Notes: generated from the sequence alone by a model not told the origin. 64,000 nucleotides of DNA from Desulfosediminicola ganghwensis (GCF_005116675.2 NZ_CP050699.1:5527001-5591000); one strand, 5' to 3'; shown: positions 1 through 9,195, counted from the first letter of the stretch. Numbers and translations: made by a program.

Positions 1-1199
1 CCGAAGGTGTCGTAGAGCTTGAAGATGAATTTGCCATCGATTACTTTCTTGTCTTCATCTGCCAGCCCGGCAATTTTTTCATCAAGCAGCTGCAGACCAT
101 TTTCCAAAGTTTCGCGGAAACGCTCCTCCTCATTATTGACAACCTTGGCCAATAGAGTCGCTGCATCGTTGAGCTGCGGGTAGGCATGGGACATAGAGGC
201 CACAACTGCATCCGTGACCTCCTCCATGAACGGTTTGTCGAGTCCCAGATTTTTTCCATACCGAACCGCGCGGCGCATGATACGTCGCAGGACATACCCC
301 CTTCCCTCGTTGGATGGCAGCACACCATCCGAAACCAGAAAGGATGTCGCCCTGGCATGGTCTGCAATGACCCGCATGGCTACATTTACCGCATCACTCT
401 TGCCGTATTCTTTGCCGGAGAGTTTCTCAAGACGCTCGATGATCGGAGAGAAAAGATCAGAGTCGTAATTATTCAATTTGCCCTGCAGCACCGCAGCAAC
501 ACGCTCAAGCCCCATGCCGGTATCAATACTCGGCTTTGGCAGCGGTGTCATGGTGCCATCTTCTGTGCGGTTGAACTGCATGAAAACCAGATTCCACAAC
601 TCGAGAAAACGATCACAGTCACAACCCAGTTTGCAATCAGGGCTGCCGCAACCAGCAGCTTCCCCTTGATCGATATGGATTTCCGAGCATGGTCCGCAGG
701 GACCTGTGTCCCCCATAGCCCAGAAGTTATCCTTTTCACCCATACGGACGATGCGGCCCTTGGGCAGATCTTCGACCTTATCCCAGAGTTCATAGGCCTC
801 ATCATCGTCATCAAAAATCGAGACCCAGAGATCTTTCGGATCAAGTCCCAGTTCTTTGGTTAAAAAGGTCCAGGCAAAACTGATAGCCTCTTCCTTGAAA
901 TAGTCACCAAACGAGAAATTACCGAGCATCTCAAAAAACGTGTGATGGCGTGCAGTATAGCCAACGTTTTCCAGGTCATTGTGTTTTCCACCCGCACGGA
1001 CACATTTCTGAGAGGTCACTGCTTTGGTGTAGTCTCTCTTATCCTCACCCATAAACACGGTCTTGAACTGAACCATGCCAGCATTGACGAAGAGCAGTGT
1101 CGGATCGTCCTTTGGCACAAGGGAAGAACTTTCTACCTTTTTGTGCCCATTTTGTTCAAAATATTCCAGAAATTTTCTACGTATTTCGTCGCCTTTCAT
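1..1199 (-). CDS. alaS: Alanine--tRNA ligase, N-terminal part (3' end beyond window)
   Basis: Class II aminoacyl-tRNA synthetase that charges tRNA-Ala in the cytoplasm. Translating the minus strand from the ATG at 1197-1199 gives [19 protein letters not shown], then the AlaRS catalytic-core segments [35 protein letters not shown] and [19 protein letters not shown], all typical of AlaRS. About 399 codons are present; the editing and C-Ala domains would lie to the left of base 1, so the gene is truncated only by the window edge. An in-frame TAG lies seven codons upstream of the ATG, which fixes the start region. The ribosome-binding site is weak (GAAAGAC). The next gene upstream on the same strand ends at 1300, about 100 bases away. 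Confidence 0.96.
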   Translation of the reverse strand, partial: MKGDEIRRKFLEYFEQNGHKKVESSSLVPKDDPTLLFVNAGMVQFKTVFMGEDKRDYTKAVTSQKCVRAGGKHNDLENVGYTARHHTFFEMLGNFSFGDYFKEEAISFAWTFLTKELGLDPKDLWVSIFDDDDEAYELWDKVEDLPKGRIVRMGEKDNFWAMGDTGPCGPCSEIHIDQGEAAGCGSPDCKLGCDCDRFLELWNLVFMQFNRTEDGTMTPLPKPSIDTGMGLERVAAVLQGKLNNYDSDLFSPIIERLEKLSGKEYGKSDAVNVAMRVIADHARATSFLVSDGVLPSNEGRGYVLRRIMRRAVRYGKNLGLDKPFMEEVTDAVVASMSHAYPQLNDAATLLAKVVNNEEERFRETLENGLQLLDEKIAGLADEDKKVIDGKFIFKLYDTF

Positions 1200-1299
1200 G
1201 TCTTTCGTCTATGCTCGTATGAATAGTGAGAAGGTCATCCGCACTGCCAGAATTTCAGCAGATTGGCACAACCGATCTAAAAATCCTAAATTTATCTTT

Positions 1300-1869
1300 T
1301 TATCCCTGTTTGAGGATCAACGGGAGAATTTCCTTGAACCTCGGAGTCCCTGCCTTGTGGAGCAACTCGTATATCAACATCTCGGCAGGACCGATATCGG
1401 CGCCGACTCCTGCCAGTCGTTCCAGAGCCATCTGGTGATGCTCTCGTCTCCGACTCGATACACCGTCTGATACAATCCAGACTTTAAGACCCAGGTCCAG
1501 AGCCGCCATGGCTGTCTGGTAAACACAGATATGAGTCTCGACTCCTACGAGAATCATGGTGTCTATTGCCGACGGCAAGGAATTAACCCTGGCCAGCGTC
1601 TCAGCATTCGCCAGCGCATTAAACTCCACTTTGTCGTGCCGGGGTATGTCCTCAAACAAAGGCTCAAGGTCAGAAACATATGGCCCGAGACCTTTTTTAT
1701 ACTGAGTATTACCCATGATAGGCATACCGAATATTCTAGCACTGTGGACCATCATACCGGTAATATCCGCAACCTTATCCGCGCCATGCACATGTTTCAT
1801 GAGGCTCTCTTGGACATCAATAACATGCAGGTAACATGACTCAGGTGTCAATAGCTTCGTATTTGCCAT
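1300..1869 (-). CDS. Isochorismatase-family (cysteine hydrolase) protein
   Basis: About 189 residues of the isochorismatase-like fold. The expected Asp-Lys-Cys triad is visible: Asp in LHVIDVQESL, Lys in HDKVEFNAL and Cys in GVETHICVYQTA. The family includes nicotinamidases, isochorismatases and YcaC-like hydrolases; the substrate cannot be assigned here. The ORF opens seven codons earlier, but I place the start at the ATG at 1867-1869 because GGAGGAG sits five bases before it. The gene lies directly downstream of a possible broken small ORF (1894-2078) and points towards alaS. Fold and triad are clear; the exact reaction is unknown. Confidence 0.85.
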   Translation of the reverse strand: MANTKLLTPESCYLHVIDVQESLMKHVHGADKVADITGMMVHSARIFGMPIMGNTQYKKGLGPYVSDLEPLFEDIPRHDKVEFNALANAETLARVNSLPSAIDTMILVGVETHICVYQTAMAALDLGLKVWIVSDGVSSRRREHHQMALERLAGVGADIGPAEMLIYELLHKAGTPRFKEILPLILKQG

Positions 1870-1893
1870 ACCAGCTCCTCCGCCTCTCATCGG

Positions 1894-2078
1894 TCATATA
1901 GTGTTCAACATGGAGCCTGGGTGCAGATGAATACCCAAGCCGGACATCTCATTCATTAACGACCTAATAAACTCTTTTCTCAGCCGAGATTCAAGAGTAT
2001 CCTCTTTTTCCAGCAAAAAATGAGATCCATCACAGTACACCCTTGATTGAAAATCCTGATATCCTTAGCCCAATCCAT
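1894..2078 (-). pseudogene. Possible small gene interrupted by a frameshift in a T6 run
   Basis: On the minus strand an ATG at 2076-2078 follows a good ribosome-binding site (TGAGG, seven bases away) and encodes MDWAKDIRIFNQGCTVMDLIF before running to a TGA at 1980. A second open stretch in the neighbouring frame continues from the same place with LLEKEDTLESRLRKEFIRSL and ends at TGA 1894-1896, just 24 bases before the hydrolase gene. The two frames meet at a run of six T (six A on the plus strand, 2015-2020); one extra T would join them into a protein of about 62 residues. This could be a recently broken gene, a sequencing error or chance. I do not recognise the product. Confidence 0.3.
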
Positions 2079-2429
2079 TTTTTTACCTCAACTCCTTCAA
2101 CCTCATCACCAGGTGACCGCAACTGACCCGGAGCACGATAAACACCCACTCATATGCCAATCACCTGCCATCAGCTTCTTTTCTACAACAGCCAACGGCT
2201 TTCGCCAGCCACTTCATTAAATATGCTTCCTATGGGTTTTATAGGGAAATTATATTTGATCAGGCGCCAACATGTTCAGATCAGAACAATTTTCTCAGCG
2301 CTGCAAAGATGGTATGGTATTTTTTTTATGCCCAGTCTCGACAATTCCTGGTAAATAAAGGAACCAAAAAAAGCTTTACAAAGAAAATATTACTATTAAA
2401 TTAAAAGCTAAAAAACAATAAGGTACAAA
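2079..2429. other. Non-coding stretch before the ArsR gene
   Basis: About 350 bases with no convincing gene on either strand. The last 85 bases before 2430 are very AT-rich (for example 2375-2420), as expected for the promoter and operator of a self-regulated ArsR gene, but I could not identify a well-spaced -35/-10 pair or a clear palindrome. Confidence 0.5.
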
Positions 2430-2723
2430 ATGGAAGACCAACAGATTGACGCAATGTCAAAAATCCTCAAATCGATGTCTCATCCGATCAGACTTAAAAT
2501 CCTCTGCCTTCTTCAGGATAAAGAACTTTCGGTTGGGGATATTCGCGACCAGGTAGAGACAACCAACGCAAATGTTTCTCAACACCTTAACATTTTGCGC
2601 GGCCAGGGAATCATCGATTATAGAAAGGACGCTAATTTTATCTATAACCGGATAACAGATCAGCGCATAATCGAACTCATTCATACCATGCGCAAGTTGT
2701 TCTGCCCGACTTTTGATGATTAA
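2430..2723 (+). CDS. ArsR/SmtB-family repressor, possible persulfide sensor
   Basis: Winged helix-turn-helix regulator of 97 residues, the usual ArsR length. Dimerisation and HTH core: residues 10-75, with HPIRLKILCLL, ELSVGDI and NANVSQHLNILRGQGII. The metal-binding CxC of arsenic sensors is absent (ELSVGD instead). Two cysteines remain, Cys26 in helix 2 and Cys92 near the C-terminus (KLFCP), a placement known from the BigR/YgaV/SqrR thiol-persulfide sensors. The next gene, 39 bases downstream, is a DUF2892 membrane protein; E. coli ygaV likewise precedes ygaP, which carries DUF2892. AAGGT precedes the ATG. Family is certain; the sulfide or persulfide signal is inference. Confidence 0.9.
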   Translation: MEDQQIDAMSKILKSMSHPIRLKILCLLQDKELSVGDIRDQVETTNANVSQHLNILRGQGIIDYRKDANFIYNRITDQRIIELIHTMRKLFCPTFDD

Positions 2724-2762
2724 ATTGGGATGATTGTTCCCTGAAGACAAGAGAGGTGCGTC

Positions 2763-2972
2763 ATGATCATAACAGATTGGATACACTCTATAGCCGGCTC
2801 ATTGATTCTCGTCAGCCTTGCTCTTGGCGTTGAGGCCAGCCCGGCATTCCTGAGTCAATACTGGCTGCTGCTAGCCGCTTTTGTGGGCCTCAACCTTTTC
2901 CAATACGGAATCACCAAGTTCTGCCCCATGGAACTCATTCTGCGCAAGCTCGGAGTAAGGGAAATCAGATAG
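2763..2972 (+). CDS. DUF2892 inner-membrane protein (YgaP C-terminal-like)
   Basis: Small membrane protein of 69 residues with two predicted transmembrane segments (about residues 8-24 and 32-51) and the family's closing motif, here FCPMELILRKLGV. DUF2892 is the membrane part of YgaP, a rhodanese-membrane protein; here it stands alone without the rhodanese domain. GAGAGGTG lies just before the ATG. It is transcribed with the ArsR gene 39 bases upstream, so it is the probable regulated target. The biochemical role of free-standing DUF2892 proteins is not established; a part in sulfur or thiocyanate handling is inference. Confidence 0.85.
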   Translation: MIITDWIHSIAGSLILVSLALGVEASPAFLSQYWLLLAAFVGLNLFQYGITKFCPMELILRKLGVREIR

Positions 2973-3011
2973 CCCTCAAATACTATTCCGGTCTGTCAGG
3001 CGCAAACTCCC

Positions 3012-3254
3012 CTACGCCTTTCCAGTCTTCCCTTTATTTATCATCTTGGTGTTGCATGATGCCTGCCAGCAACAGTTAAGCTGAGTACATACCTCACGAC
3101 GCTGATAGCACGGCAGATTCCCCTCTCTCTCCTGTATCCTGCAAATCAACTCGGAAAGCTTTATCCCCTTATGTTGGGGAATATCCATCCGTAACGCTTT
3201 TTTACGAGCAAGAGAGAATAATTTCGGTCCTTTGAGATAAGCCTTTGGTGCCAT
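3012..3254 (-). CDS. Small Cys-rich SAP-like protein, function unknown
   Basis: Eighty residues, basic. The middle (about 35-70) reads KGIKLSELICRIQEREGNLP followed by cysteines at CYQRREVC, LNCCW and ASC. This resembles short Desulfobacterota proteins in which a SAP-like helix pair (KxxELIxxIQxxEGN) is followed by a Cys cluster of the type C-x6-C-x4-C-x4-C. A nucleic-acid or metal-binding role is possible but unproven. The start is supported by GAGGTGAAGG a few bases before the ATG. It stands alone, convergent with the DUF2892 gene and about 300 bases downstream of the dikinase-like gene. Confidence 0.65.
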   Translation of the reverse strand: MAPKAYLKGPKLFSLARKKALRMDIPQHKGIKLSELICRIQEREGNLPCYQRREVCTQLNCCWQASCNTKMINKGKTGKA

Positions 3255-3566
3255 AAACCTTCACCTCATCCGGATTGGAATATGAATATTTACACACTCT
3301 TTTTTGACGAAAAAATAAATGACAATAACAAGGAAAACTTAAAGCACATATCGGAGGTTCGCGCTGCCGATCCTAACAAGTTTTAAACATCGTTCAATTA
3401 TATAAAAATATCACCTAAAATGTCCACAACAATCGGCAAATCCCACAAAGATGATCCATATTTATTACTCCATCGCTGACGATGAAAAATTGTAGCTCAA
3501 CCCTACGAGCCAGCGACGGAGTTCACAAAAGCCACAGCATCCGACCGAAAAGTCCATGTCATATTG
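3255..3566. other. Intergenic stretch with an imperfect hairpin
   Basis: No gene seen. It holds an imperfect inverted repeat, CTCCATCGCTG (3468-3478) against CAGCGACGGAG (3511-3521), one mismatch in eleven, with a smaller GCTC/GAGC pair in the loop. It follows the stop of the large dikinase-like gene on the minus strand and could help end its transcript, but no T-run follows it on either strand. Confidence 0.4.
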
Positions 3567-6500
3567 CTAGATTGGCAAGATATGGTGTTCTTCCCTGATC
3601 TTATGCATACCCATCAAAACCACGCCATTTCGGCCATCTATGGAAACAGCATCCCCAAAGCTGATTCGATGTTCGCCTATTTCGCAATATTGCGCTGTTT
3701 CATATACTTTGAGCTGTCGCACACCAACGACACAGGTTTTCTCCAGCCGCACAGCAACGACGGATGCGTGGGACGTCTGGCCTCCCCTGGATGTCAGGAG
3801 CGCGTCAGCCATGCTGATAACTTTTATATCCTCAGGAACAGTATCGGCACGTATGAGCACCAGTGGCGCATTCGGATCTTTTTCCCGCATCTCAAGAATA
3901 TTTTCCTCGGTGAAAACTGCCCGACCAGAAAGTGCTGAACCTGACACACCAACTCCCTGCCCAAGATAGGCCTGCTCGACAGCATCCGGCTCGTCGAACA
4001 CCCTGAAGTGCTCCTTTTTCTTGATAGTGATCATGTCACGGGTTTGCAGAAGATAGAGATTTTCTGGCTTGGGACCTTCGAAAGTAAATTCTATTTCCTG
4101 CGGATTCCACCGCTTCTCGTAGACCAGTTCCCTTGAAATTTCGAGCAGTCTGGAATATATCTGGGGAAAGCGTCTCTCTAACGTTTCATCTATATTTCGG
4201 CCATCCAGCTCGGCCTGCTCCACGGAAACAGCACAACTCGTCACCAGGCCTGACACGATATCCTCTCCCTGATCGCCGTAGGCATAATCCCCCCAGAGAG
4301 CGACACGCTGAACCTTCCGGTAAGGATGAGCTGTAAAAACTACACCCGCACCGGATGTGTCACTGAGGTTACCCAGCACCATCGCCTGCACAATAACAGC
4401 AGTACCCCAGGATTCACTTACATCCATAATACTCCGATATTCTACTGCTTTTTGAGAGTTCCATGAATCCTGAACCAACTCAATAGCGTTAACAAGCTGC
4501 AACCATGGATCATCAGGAATACCGAGACCTCTCTGGCGAACAAGTTTCTGGTAGGCCAGAGCCAACTCCTTCATCTGCGTGGAAGAGAACTGCCTCTTCA
4601 GGGCCACCCCATGCTTTGCTTTGGCCTCGTTCATAAGACCCTGAAAATCCTCGCGCTCAACTCCTGAAATCATTGCCCAGCTTTGCAGAAAACGGCGGTA
4701 ATTGTCCCAGGCGACATATTCATTCCCATGCCGTAGGACATATTCTTCAATCAGGTCCTCGTTATAGCCGACATTGTGGACCGTAGCCATCATACCTGGC
4801 ATTGAGATAGCACCACCACTTCGTACGGAAAGAAGCAGTGGTGTATCCACAGAACCGTATTTCTTACCTGTGACATTCTCAAGCTCAGTCAGCGATTCAC
4901 GTATTCGCTGCATAAACTCATCCCGGGCCTGTGAATAGCCAAACACCACCTCCCGGCAGCGGAAAATCTCTGTGGTTATCACGAAAGCAGGCGGAACTTT
5001 GATATTTTCTGCCATCAAAGTGGTGAGATTGAAGCCTTTATTGCCTAATAAAATCAGGTTATCCGTAAAAGGATTTTGCTGATGCAACAGGGATATCGCT
5101 CTCTCCTGATTGTACGTCATGAGCAAATCGAGATGTTCCTTATTTAAAACATCCTTCTGACTCTCCAGGGTCTGGATAATTCGCAAAATAAAATTATCGA
5201 GATGTTGCAGACCGAACGTTGAGGCAATCAGTTCACGCAAAAAGGTTTCGGACAGGCGCTGGATTGAATTCGCCTGCTCCTCTTCGTCATATAGCCCCTT
5301 GTATTTCGCGAGGAGATTCTCCTTACCGATCTGGGGGATGATGATTGACAGATTATTTTGGTGGATATTGGTGTAGTAGGCATAGATAATATCCTTCACA
5401 CCTTCTGAAAGACCCCGGAAAATATCAAGATATTGCGTATATGAAAAGCGCCTGATTTTCAGTGAGTTCACCAGGAGGTTGAGGTGGATCGTCAGCCTCC
5501 TCGAGGTGATACCATCTATTCGCAGAGCTTTCATAAAGAGCCGCAGACATCGTATGATATTCCAGAATGTTGCCTGGGTTATGAGGTTCAGGTTCACCGT
5601 ATCAGGCAATTTCTCCAGATAGATATTGGCAAGGTTTTCCAATCTGAAGCTCAGACTCAGAGCATCGAATTTCTTCTCCTTGTATCTGCCGTAAACAGAC
5701 GGAATATCTACCGCAATATGTCTTTTATAGTAAATATCCTCCCGCGACTCAAACTTCTCATCCGAGAGAATGATTGCCTTGAGCCCTTCCAGGGCGTCGA
5801 GTATAACCTCCAAAGCCTGTTCCGTATCATCTGACTCGAGAACCTGCAGTACTTTCTCCATATCAGTGAAGCCATCATTTACCGCAGCCTGCAATTCAGA
5901 GCGAATCTCCTGAAAACCAAGCTTGTACTTCTGGTGCAGCAGCTTGAACATTTTCACCAGCAACTCAAACCGTCTGGTCTCATGGGCCTGAAGATCGGTC
6001 TGGGTCGCCAGAAATTCTTTCAATTCATCCTGATCAAGAGTGAGCAAATCATTTACGCTCTTGAGGCTGAAGCGCAGAATAACTCTATCGCTTAGAATCT
6101 GCTGATCATCGATAAACGGCCCTGATGACTCTACCTGGGCATACACGTCCTCCGGCAGATACGGGACCAACAGCATTTTGTCCTTGGTACGCCAGAATTT
6201 AAAAATTGCCCGGATAAAATCGACAATCAGATTGGAACTTTCCACATGCCCCTGCTTTCGCAGAAAGTGAATGAGCAAATCCTTACGCTTGTGAATCTCA
6301 TCCAGTTCAGTCGAGACATCACGCAGCTCCCCTTCTGAGCCGATCTCATTATAAAAAACCGGCATCAGCTTGGTGAACTGTTTCGACAAATTATAGATGG
6401 GCTCAATCGGATGGTTGAGCAGCTGGGTAATATCCCGTTGGAACAGATCAGTATCTTTAATGCAGGTTCCCGATAATTTCAGATGAATTATCAGTGCCGA

Positions 6501-7856
6501 AAATAGCGTTCCACACCACTTCGGCTCGCGCATGATCAGATGCAGCCAGACCCTGATATTGCTCAGATGCGCCGGGTTGACAAGTGGTTGCCAGTTCTCA
6601 TCCACACCAACGACATTCGCATGCTGGAAACCAAAGCGAACCACTCCCCACAGGAACGCCTCAACCATCCGGCTATTGCCCCTGTCAAAGATCTCCCCGC
6701 CAAGCACCTGAATGCATTGCAGGGAAGTATGGGGAAACTTGACCACATTAGCCTTGAGTAACTTGAACGTGGTCAGCAGAAAATCCTCGATTTCCTCAAA
6801 AGATTGCTGACGAACCAACAGGACCAGGCCACGATTGATCTCACGCAATGTCTCTTCGTGGATCAGGTATAAGCCTTTGGTGTCCATAATACGGAATAAG
6901 AACAGCAGCCTCTGGTTTTCGATAAAATTATGTACTCTCTTTTCATCCTCCCCGCTATCGAGGTGCTGCTCCGCCTTGGCAATAACTGACGGGATCTGAC
7001 GATAATACCGCACAACATCGACATGCCCGGGTAACTTCAGAATCTCTTTCAGCCCTCCCAGAGGGTCTTCGTCAATCGCTATCTCTTCCAGTATGGCAAT
7101 GTTGTTCCGCATTGCTCCGTGGGAAATTTTTTCAAAAAGTTCTTTCGAGTCCGTATCGTCTTTCAATATCGAACAATGTTCAAAGAACCATTGCTGCGGG
7201 TCACCTTCACTGAGCCAGTAGTCATAGTTTCTTCTGAGAACTGTACGTACCATGGAGGCAAGGTTGAAGTAATCGAACGTCAGGGATTCGGCCTCACTGA
7301 ATTTGACCAGACGGATAGCCAGTTTTTTCACCGAATGCTGGCCGTGGACGATATTCATAATGATTTCATCATTGGCCCTGTCCAGCTCTGCAATTCGATA
7401 GAACATCTCGTTGAGCGGAGCTGCGAATCGCTCGAGATCGCTGGTGCTGAACAAAGTGATCATCTTGTCTATCCAGGCAAGCTTGGCAGCCACCACCTGG
7501 CTCAGCAGGAACGGATATCTCAACGAATCTTCCAGTGCTTCGAAAAACAGCCCGCTAAACAGACGAAAGGCCTCGGGCCCTTCGGGATGGGCACGATAAT
7601 GCCCGCTGTTTTTCAGCACAAAGCTCCGCAGTTGTGGCAAAATCATCTTCCAGTTGCGAAAAGGATGACACACTTCATAGAGCAGTTTTTCTAAAGATGC
7701 GTGAAGCCCCTTGTACCTCTCCACCACCTCCAGAAGAAGCATATACTTCGGCTCGATTTCAACCTGCCCTGCTGTTTCCAGAAGGTTCGCCCTCAACGCA
7801 TCCGATTCAATCGGGTCAACCTTATTCAGCGGCCCGTAGAAATCCGAGTTGCTCAT
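3567..7856 (-). CDS. Giant PPDK/PEP-synthase-like dikinase lacking the PEP barrel
   Basis: Protein of 1429 residues. About residues 935-1290 form the PPDK/PEP-synthase ATP-grasp domain (LLGNKGFNLTTLMAENIKVP, LLSVRSGGAISMPGMMATV, DTSGAGVVFTAHP, EIEFTFEG). About 1320-1420 form the swivelling phosphohistidine domain with LTSRGGQTSHASVVA; His1363 is the expected phospho-carrier. The protein stops there, so the C-terminal PEP/pyruvate TIM barrel of true PPDK (PpdK) or PpsA is missing. The first 930 residues are mostly helical and match no domain I recognise. It probably passes phosphate from ATP through His1363 to an unknown acceptor, as glucan-water dikinases and rifampicin phosphotransferase do with other domain orders. 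It is a single gene, followed at a distance by a small Cys-rich gene. Confidence 0.85.
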   Translation of the reverse strand: MSNSDFYGPLNKVDPIESDALRANLLETAGQVEIEPKYMLLLEVVERYKGLHASLEKLLYEVCHPFRNWKMILPQLRSFVLKNSGHYRAHPEGPEAFRLFSGLFFEALEDSLRYPFLLSQVVAAKLAWIDKMITLFSTSDLERFAAPLNEMFYRIAELDRANDEIIMNIVHGQHSVKKLAIRLVKFSEAESLTFDYFNLASMVRTVLRRNYDYWLSEGDPQQWFFEHCSILKDDTDSKELFEKISHGAMRNNIAILEEIAIDEDPLGGLKEILKLPGHVDVVRYYRQIPSVIAKAEQHLDSGEDEKRVHNFIENQRLLFLFRIMDTKGLYLIHEETLREINRGLVLLVRQQSFEEIEDFLLTTFKLLKANVVKFPHTSLQCIQVLGGEIFDRGNSRMVEAFLWGVVRFGFQHANVVGVDENWQPLVNPAHLSNIRVWLHLIMREPKWCGTLFSALIIHLKLSGTCIKDTDLFQRDITQLLNHPIEPIYNLSKQFTKLMPVFYNEIGSEGELRDVSTELDEIHKRKDLLIHFLRKQGHVESSNLIVDFIRAIFKFWRTKDKMLLVPYLPEDVYAQVESSGPFIDDQQILSDRVILRFSLKSVNDLLTLDQDELKEFLATQTDLQAHETRRFELLVKMFKLLHQKYKLGFQEIRSELQAAVNDGFTDMEKVLQVLESDDTEQALEVILDALEGLKAIILSDEKFESREDIYYKRHIAVDIPSVYGRYKEKKFDALSLSFRLENLANIYLEKLPDTVNLNLITQATFWNIIRCLRLFMKALRIDGITSRRLTIHLNLLVNSLKIRRFSYTQYLDIFRGLSEGVKDIIYAYYTNIHQNNLSIIIPQIGKENLLAKYKGLYDEEEQANSIQRLSETFLRELIASTFGLQHLDNFILRIIQTLESQKDVLNKEHLDLLMTYNQERAISLLHQQNPFTDNLILLGNKGFNLTTLMAENIKVPPAFVITTEIFRCREVVFGYSQARDEFMQRIRESLTELENVTGKKYGSVDTPLLLSVRSGGAISMPGMMATVHNVGYNEDLIEEYVLRHGNEYVAWDNYRRFLQSWAMISGVEREDFQGLMNEAKAKHGVALKRQFSSTQMKELALAYQKLVRQRGLGIPDDPWLQLVNAIELVQDSWNSQKAVEYRSIMDVSESWGTAVIVQAMVLGNLSDTSGAGVVFTAHPYRKVQRVALWGDYAYGDQGEDIVSGLVTSCAVSVEQAELDGRNIDETLERRFPQIYSRLLEISRELVYEKRWNPQEIEFTFEGPKPENLYLLQTRDMITIKKKEHFRVFDEPDAVEQAYLGQGVGVSGSALSGRAVFTEENILEMREKDPNAPLVLIRADTVPEDIKVISMADALLTSRGGQTSHASVVAVRLEKTCVVGVRQLKVYETAQYCEIGEHRISFGDAVSIDGRNGVVLMGMHKIREEHHILPI

Positions 7857-8032
7857 GATCTATCCTGATGATTCTGGTTTGTCGCAACTCCATCGACTGG
7901 ATTTGCAACCTTGATGAAACCAGAAGTTACCTTGTAAGCATCTGGCTACCCTGCGGGACACTGGGGTGCAAACATTACAGCCCCTGGCCCGCTGTCTCTT
8001 ATTTGCTATAATCGCATTCTTGAGCAAACGCA

Positions 8033-8067
8033 ATAACGCCCCGGAAGTGAACCTTACGGGGCGTTAT
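8033..8067 (-). terminator. Hairpin terminator of gapA
   Basis: Perfect 11-bp inverted repeat ATAACGCCCCG / CGGGGCGTTAT with a 13-base loop, 29 bases past the gapA stop codon. The T-run on the minus strand is short (TTATTGCGTTT), so termination may be partial or the hairpin may mainly protect the mRNA end. Confidence 0.65.
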
Positions 8068-8095
8068 CATTATGCCACATTTTCTCTACAGCCTG

Positions 8096-9100
8096 CTACA
8101 GAGCTTTGTTTGCCTCCATATGTCTGATGAGATCGAGCATTCTGTTCGAATAACCCCACTCATTATCGTACCAGCTCATTACTTTCACTGTTTTCCCGAT
8201 AACTTTGGTCGACTGACCATCCACAATTGAAGATCTTCCATCACCCTGAAAATCAATGGATACCAGCGGCAGGTCGGTGTAGCCGAGATAACGATTAGCA
8301 GCGTCCTTCAAAGCCTGATTCACTTCGTCCACCGTTGTTTCACGTCCTACCTCCATAACAGCATCGACTAAAGAAACAGTCGGCGTAGGAACACGCACCG
8401 CGAGGCCATCGAATTTCCCTTTCAACTCTGGAATAACCAGAGATACGGCGGCAGCCGCGCCGGTTTTGGTTGGTATCATCGACAGAGCTGCAGCACGTGC
8501 CCTGCGTAAATCAGAATGGGGGAAATCCAGCAACCGCTGGTCGCCGGTATAGGCATGCACGGTGGTCATCAGACCACGCTCAATACCGAAATTGTCGAGA
8601 ATTACCTTGGCAAACGGAGCCAGGCAGTTGGTAGTACAGGAAGCGTTGGAAACAATATGGTGCAGGGTGGCATCATACTCATCCTCATTTACACCCATGA
8701 CAAAAGTCTTCACGTTACCTTTGGCAGGGGCGGAGATAACTACTTTACTGGCACCGGCATCAATATGCGCCTGAGTGGAGTCTGCGTCCCTGAAAATACC
8801 TGTGCATTCAGCGACATAATCAACACCCATATCACCCCAGGGGATATCAGCAGGGTTGCGATGGCTGGAAACAGCGACACGCTTGCCACCGACAGTCACT
8901 CCAGTATCATCGCTTTCGACTTCAGGTTCGAATTGGCCCATCACCGAATCATACTTGAGCAGGTGGGCAAGAGTGGCATTATCAGTAAGATCATTGATAG
9001 CGACTACTTCAATATCCGAAAATTCAGGATCCTTAGTCATTGCCCTGAAAATATTCCTGCCAATACGACCAAATCCGTTTATACCGATCTTTATTGTCAT
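8096..9100 (-). CDS. gapA: Glyceraldehyde-3-phosphate dehydrogenase, type I
   Basis: Cytoplasmic enzyme that interconverts glyceraldehyde 3-phosphate and 1,3-bisphosphoglycerate in glycolysis and gluconeogenesis; 334 residues, the normal length. The N-terminal Rossmann motif is INGFGRIGRNIFRA (7-20). Asp37 in INDLTD points to NAD rather than NADP. Catalytic Cys155 lies in SNASCTTNCLAPF, and the partner His follows in TTVHAYTGDQ. The start has AGGAG eight bases upstream. A 7-bp hairpin (9121-9127 with 9133-9139) lies in the leader just before the ribosome-binding site. Separated by 95 bases from glgA upstream, so it may have its own promoter. Confidence 0.98.
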   Translation of the reverse strand: MTIKIGINGFGRIGRNIFRAMTKDPEFSDIEVVAINDLTDNATLAHLLKYDSVMGQFEPEVESDDTGVTVGGKRVAVSSHRNPADIPWGDMGVDYVAECTGIFRDADSTQAHIDAGASKVVISAPAKGNVKTFVMGVNEDEYDATLHHIVSNASCTTNCLAPFAKVILDNFGIERGLMTTVHAYTGDQRLLDFPHSDLRRARAAALSMIPTKTGAAAAVSLVIPELKGKFDGLAVRVPTPTVSLVDAVMEVGRETTVDEVNQALKDAANRYLGYTDLPLVSIDFQGDGRSSIVDGQSTKVIGKTVKVMSWYDNEWGYSNRMLDLIRHMEANKAL

Positions 9101-9195
9101 CGTCGTTCTCCTAAAGTTACAAGATGTTCAACACATCTTCATTTCATCAGGTACCTGCAGCACAAAGGTCTGATGGACATGCTTTCAGATTCTAA

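Noticed and set aside
186-863. 225-residue open frame opposite alaS
   Set aside because: It lies on the strand opposite the clearly conserved AlaRS reading; its translation has no family features.
2154-2354. 66-residue open frame upstream of the ArsR gene
   Set aside because: No ribosome-binding site, no recognisable motif, and it occupies an AT-rich regulatory gap.
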